From CAIKZZ01 sp035524595 (GTDB lineage Bacteria > Pseudomonadota > Gammaproteobacteria > Steroidobacterales > Steroidobacteraceae), in contig DATKOP010000035.1 of NCBI GenBank assembly GCA_035524595.1, positions 1 to 34,140 on the forward strand: a DNA stretch of 34,140 nt, read 5' to 3'. The translations under genes and the position numbers were made by a program. Shown here one piece after another: positions 31,620 to 34,140 of this stretch. Position 1 is the stretch's first letter; every line of letters begins with the position of its first letter. The notes beneath the pieces were generated by a model. It was not told the origin of the DNA and did not search any database. It saw only the letters and a program-made list of their open reading frames with translations.

Positions 31620-32087
31620 ATGCGCGTCGCGCTTGCCGTGGCGGCACTGCTCGCGGTCGGCGCCGCGGCCGCGGCCGAGCGACTCGCGCCGCTGCTGGCC
31701 TGCCGCGCGCTCACGGACGACGCGGCGCGGCTCGCGTGTTTCGACCGTGAGAGCGCGGCGCTCGGCCCCGCGGCCGCCAAGCCCGCGCTCACGCCGCAGC
31801 AGAAGTTCGGCCTCGACACGACGGCCGTGGCCGCCAGGGAGGCCGACGCCGGCCAGCCGCGCGCCGACGTCGACACCGTCGAGGCCAAGCTCGTCGAGCT
31901 GCACGCCGGTGCCGACGGCCGCTACGTCTTCGCCCTCGACAACGGCCAGCTCTGGCGCCAGCTCCAGGCCGGCTCGGACCTGCTGCTCAAGGCCGGCGAC
32001 GCGGTCAGGATCTCGCGCGGCGCGCTCGGCTCCTTCATGCTGTTCACGCCGACGAAGCGCAGCTGCAAGGTGACGCGCGTCCGCTGA
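31620..32087 (+). CDS. Small secreted protein with CRxLxDDxxRLxCFD motif
   Basis: 155 residues from ATG 31620, 5 bases after the upstream stop. The signal peptide is at 1-19 (VALAVAALLAVGAAAAAE). 'CRALTDDAARLACFDRES' (28-45) is the two-Cys motif seen in TagO/VasI-like and other periplasmic proteins. The rest is a beta-rich domain with 'ALDNGQLWRQLQAGSDLLLKAGDAVRISRGALGSFML' and a basic end 'KRSCKVTRVR'. It is likely periplasmic. No type VI secretion genes are nearby, so the motif alone is not taken as a function. It is probably co-transcribed with the TPR hydroxylase. Confidence 0.72.
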   Translation: MRVALAVAALLAVGAAAAAERLAPLLACRALTDDAARLACFDRESAALGPAAAKPALTPQQKFGLDTTAVAAREADAGQPRADVDTVEAKLVELHAGADGRYVFALDNGQLWRQLQAGSDLLLKAGDAVRISRGALGSFMLFTPTKRSCKVTRVR

Positions 32088-32101
32088 GCCGGGCGCGTCC
32101 T

Positions 32102-33679
32102 TCAGTCGACCGCGATGCCCGCCTCCGCGAGCCGCTGCCGAACCGGCGCGAGTCCCTCGGCGTAGTGGCGCCACTGCTCGAGCGAGGAGTCGTACAGCGG
32201 CTGGCGGGCCTGGAAGGCGCTCGCGGTCGTGATCGGCGCGGGGTTCGCGTGGAACTCGAGGCAGGCCGCCTCGAAGGGCAGGCCGCAGTAGTCGAGCAGC
32301 ATCCGCGTGGTCGCCTCCTGCGAGGTGACGACGTCCTCGTAGGCGAGGTCGAGGATGCGACCGGGCAGGATGCGGTGCCAGTGCGCCATCAGCCGGCGGT
32401 AGCCGATGTAGAACTCGGCGAGCTCCGCGAGATCGAACGAGTACGGGAAGCCGTGCCGGAACCAGGTCTTGTAGTTCGCGTAGCAGGCGGCGAGCGGATG
32501 GCGGGTCAGGTGCACGATCCGCGCCTGCGGGAACGCGCGCAGGATCGGCGCGATGTAGAAGAAGTTGGTGACGTGCTTGTCGGTGAAGCGCGGCCGGTCG
32601 CCGCGCCAAGCCCTGACGCGCGCCAGGTACTCGGCCGCGAGCGTCGCGCCGTCGAGGCCGGCGACCAGCTGCGGGTATTCGGCGAAGTCGAGGTCGACCG
32701 GCGGCCGGGTGCGGGCGATCGCGCCGCCGATGGCCTCGTAGAACACCAAGAGCTCGCCCGCCGAGTGCACCTGCGAGTGGCTGCCGAGGATCGTGTCCAC
32801 CAGCGTCGTGCCGGTGCGCGGCAGGCCGACGATGAAGATCGGGCTCTCGCCGGTCGTGTCCGGTGCCTGCGGCTCGGGGCCCGGGAAGGCCGCGATCATG
32901 CCGTCGGTCATGACCCGGTCGAGCGTCGCGTCGTAGCGGACCCGCGTGCGCTCGAGGCCGTTCGCGGCCCTGAGGTGGCGCCAGCTCTCGGCGTATTCGC
33001 CGGCGTCCTCGTAGGCCTTGGCGAGCGCGAAGTGCAGCGGCACCGCGTGCTCGGGATCCGAGGGGTTGCGCGCGAGCGCCGCCGCGAGCGCGTCCACCGA
33101 GCTGTGCTCCGCGCTCTGGCGCCTGAGCTCGCCGCGCGCCTTGAGCGCCTCGGCGTCGGCCGGGTCGATCGCGAGCACGCGGTCGAGGTCGGCGAGGGCT
33201 TCCGCAAACGCGCCGACGGAGCGGTGCATCGCGGCGCGGCGCGTCAAGAGCGCTGCGTCCTGCGGCGCGGCGGCGATCGCGCGGTCGTAGAGCCTGAGCG
33301 CGCGCGCGTGCTCGTTCGCGTGCACGAGGAAGGCCGCGACGGCGTTGAGTGCCGCTGGCTCATCGCCCGCGACCGTCGCGGCCGTCTCGGCGGCGGCGAT
33401 CGCCTCGCCGCGGCGGCCGAGCGTGAACAGGCATTCGGCGCGCTGGATGAGGCAGGCGAGGTCCTTGGGCTGCGCCGCGAGGCCGCCGTCGATGAGCGCG
33501 AGCGCCGCTTCGCGCTGGTCCGACAGAAGCGCGACAAAGCTGCCGAGCAGCCAGCCCGCGGGGTCCGCAGGATAGGCGCCGCGACAGGCCTCCGCCTCGG
33601 CGGCCGCCCCGCGCCAGTCGCGCACGTCCATGCGCGCCACGATGGCGCGCTTGAATTCGGTCACGCTCGGCGTCGTCAT
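32102..33679 (-). CDS. TPR-containing sulfotransferase
   Basis: 525 residues from the ATG ending at 33679. The N-terminal TPR array (about 10-250) includes 'AIDP/AAPQDAALLTRRAAM'-type repeats and 'DLDRVLAIDPADAEALKARGEL'. The C-terminal sulfotransferase (about 278-510) has the PAPS 5'-phosphosulfate loop 'FIVGLPRTGTTLVDTIL' (282-298), 'SAGELLVFYEA' with E309, 'RFTDKHVTNFFYI', and the 3'-phosphate loop 'VHLTRHPLAACYANYK' (389-404, R393). The TPR part is thought to pick the protein or peptide substrate. It converges on the small secreted protein and lies next to two 2OG hydroxylases, suggesting linked modification of one target, which is inference. Confidence 0.9.
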   Translation of the reverse strand: MTTPSVTEFKRAIVARMDVRDWRGAAAEAEACRGAYPADPAGWLLGSFVALLSDQREAALALIDGGLAAQPKDLACLIQRAECLFTLGRRGEAIAAAETAATVAGDEPAALNAVAAFLVHANEHARALRLYDRAIAAAPQDAALLTRRAAMHRSVGAFAEALADLDRVLAIDPADAEALKARGELRRQSAEHSSVDALAAALARNPSDPEHAVPLHFALAKAYEDAGEYAESWRHLRAANGLERTRVRYDATLDRVMTDGMIAAFPGPEPQAPDTTGESPIFIVGLPRTGTTLVDTILGSHSQVHSAGELLVFYEAIGGAIARTRPPVDLDFAEYPQLVAGLDGATLAAEYLARVRAWRGDRPRFTDKHVTNFFYIAPILRAFPQARIVHLTRHPLAACYANYKTWFRHGFPYSFDLAELAEFYIGYRRLMAHWHRILPGRILDLAYEDVVTSQEATTRMLLDYCGLPFEAACLEFHANPAPITTASAFQARQPLYDSSLEQWRHYAEGLAPVRQRLAEAGIAVD

Positions 33680-33747
33680 CGCGGGTCGTTCCAGGCTGAA
33701 GCGAGGCCGGCATGGTGCGGGCTCGGGCGAGGATCGTCCAGTCAGGC

Positions 33748-33791
33748 CCCCGGAACTGTTGTTGCTTTACAACAACAGCGGTGATCCGGGG
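33748..33791. promoter_or_regulatory. Nested palindrome, possible operator
   Basis: Perfect 9-base inverted repeat CTGTTGTTG (33756-33764) and CAACAACAG (33770-33778) with loop CTTTA, flanked by CCCCGGA (33748-33754) and TCCGGGG (33785-33791). It lies 69 bases upstream of the sulfotransferase ATG. It could be an operator or a transcript hairpin. No T-tract follows, so a terminator is less likely. Confidence 0.5.
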
Positions 33792-34003
33792 CCCCCGAAA
33801 GGCGCTCGAGGATGCGACGCGCTCTTAATCGTCTGCGTCGCGCAGCCCCTCAAGACGCGTTTAGGGGCCGAGCGGCGGAGCCCGCAAAGAAATGTAATTT
33901 ACTGTTTCAGCGTGCGTTTCAGGTGATCCGCCGGCCGCGCGTGCGATCGCGTCGCGGGCAGCTCGCGGCGCAGGTGAAACGCACTTGCGTCCGGGCGAAC
34001 TTG

Positions 34004-34031
34004 TTGTGACGTTCCGACACCGTGCTATATT
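34004..34031 (+). promoter_or_regulatory. Sigma-70 promoter of the gene beyond the right edge
   Basis: TTGTGA (34004-34009), a 16-base spacer, then TATATT (34026-34031). The predicted transcript start is near 34038, giving a leader of more than 100 bases that includes the hairpin at 34088-34137. Confidence 0.5.
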
Positions 34032-34087
34032 GCGCGCATCGGCGAAATACCTAGAGACGCTCACAACGTCCGTCAGAGGGAGTTACC

Positions 34088-34137
34088 GCCTGCAGAGGCT
34101 CGTCGGGACCGTGGTCCCGGGGAGTGCTCTCGCAGGC
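34088..34137 (+). ncRNA. Structured 5' leader element of unknown class
   Basis: A 50-base hairpin: outer stem GCCTGC/GCAGGC (34088-34093 with 34132-34137), then AGAG/CTCT, CTC/GAG and an apical CGGGAC/GTCCCG stem capped by four bases (34110-34113). It lies about 50 bases after the predicted promoter start. I cannot match it to a known riboswitch or leader. A terminator, attenuator or ribosomal-protein leader are all possible. It may continue beyond the edge. Confidence 0.4.
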
Positions 34138-34140
34138 ATT

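Larger units (their letters stand above)
33680..34140. other. Non-coding right-edge region with promoter and structured leader
   Basis: 461 bases with no convincing gene. It contains a long palindrome (33748-33791), an AT-richer stretch near 33885-33925, a good sigma-70 promoter (34004-34031) and a strong hairpin (34088-34137) that ends at the edge. The next gene, on the plus strand, must begin beyond the window. A 67-residue minus frame at 33861-34064 has no support. Confidence 0.6.

Noticed and set aside
31647..31755. Type VI secretion link from the CRxLxDDxxRLxCFD motif
   Set aside because: No other type VI genes are present, and the motif occurs in unrelated periplasmic proteins.
33861..34064. 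Small minus-strand gene of 67 codons
   Set aside because: There is no ribosome binding site or domain, and it runs through the predicted plus-strand promoter.

Overview
The window is very GC-rich, densely coded bacterial chromosome from a Gram-negative organism. A TonB-dependent receptor, periplasmic bufferin genes, an AlkB homologue and a DUF3379-type anti-sigma factor together suggest a gammaproteobacterium, perhaps near the Xanthomonadales, Nevskiales or Steroidobacterales. That placement is inferred from gene content only. No tRNA, rRNA, CRISPR array, insertion sequence or phage gene was seen.

Left part (1-7430): the tail of an unidentified beta-rich protein, two small membrane or secreted proteins, a ureidoglycolate lyase family protein, a translationally coupled HAD phosphatase and organophosphate antiporter, a Pro/Ala-rich secreted protein, a JmjC/cupin oxygenase and a divergent protein with two SPOR-like repeats. 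Next (7445-14377) come a TonB-dependent receptor followed by an exported amidohydrolase on the minus strand, then alkB, a DOMON-like protein and a NamZ/DUF1343 protein on the plus strand.

Centre (14430-22066): a minus-strand series holds protoporphyrinogen oxidase, an exported M3 dipeptidase and a bufferin operon. The bufferin operon is DoxX, a BufA2-type Cys-rich precursor, the MNIO maturase BufB and its partner BufC. It is divergent from an ECF sigma factor and anti-sigma factor. Both divergent promoters carry the same two boxes at the same 12-base spacing: GTAAkAAG, then CCGGTCT. This suggests the sigma factor drives both itself and the bufferin operon, and it is the strongest regulatory system visible here.

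Right part (21940-34140): three overlapping minus-strand genes (MDR reductase, MATE exporter, metallophosphoesterase) face an mprF-virJ/acvB operon that would make, flip and hydrolyse aminoacyl-phosphatidylglycerol. A set of modification-type enzymes follows: a TIGR02466-type 2OG oxygenase, a TPR aspartyl/asparaginyl hydroxylase, a small secreted protein and a TPR sulfotransferase. The last 460 bases are non-coding. They hold a large palindrome, a good sigma-70 promoter and a strongly structured leader for a gene beyond the edge.

Genes are packed with 1-4 base ATGA/GTGA overlaps. Several start codons sit directly after a promoter -10 box with no ribosome binding site, so leaderless mRNAs may be common.
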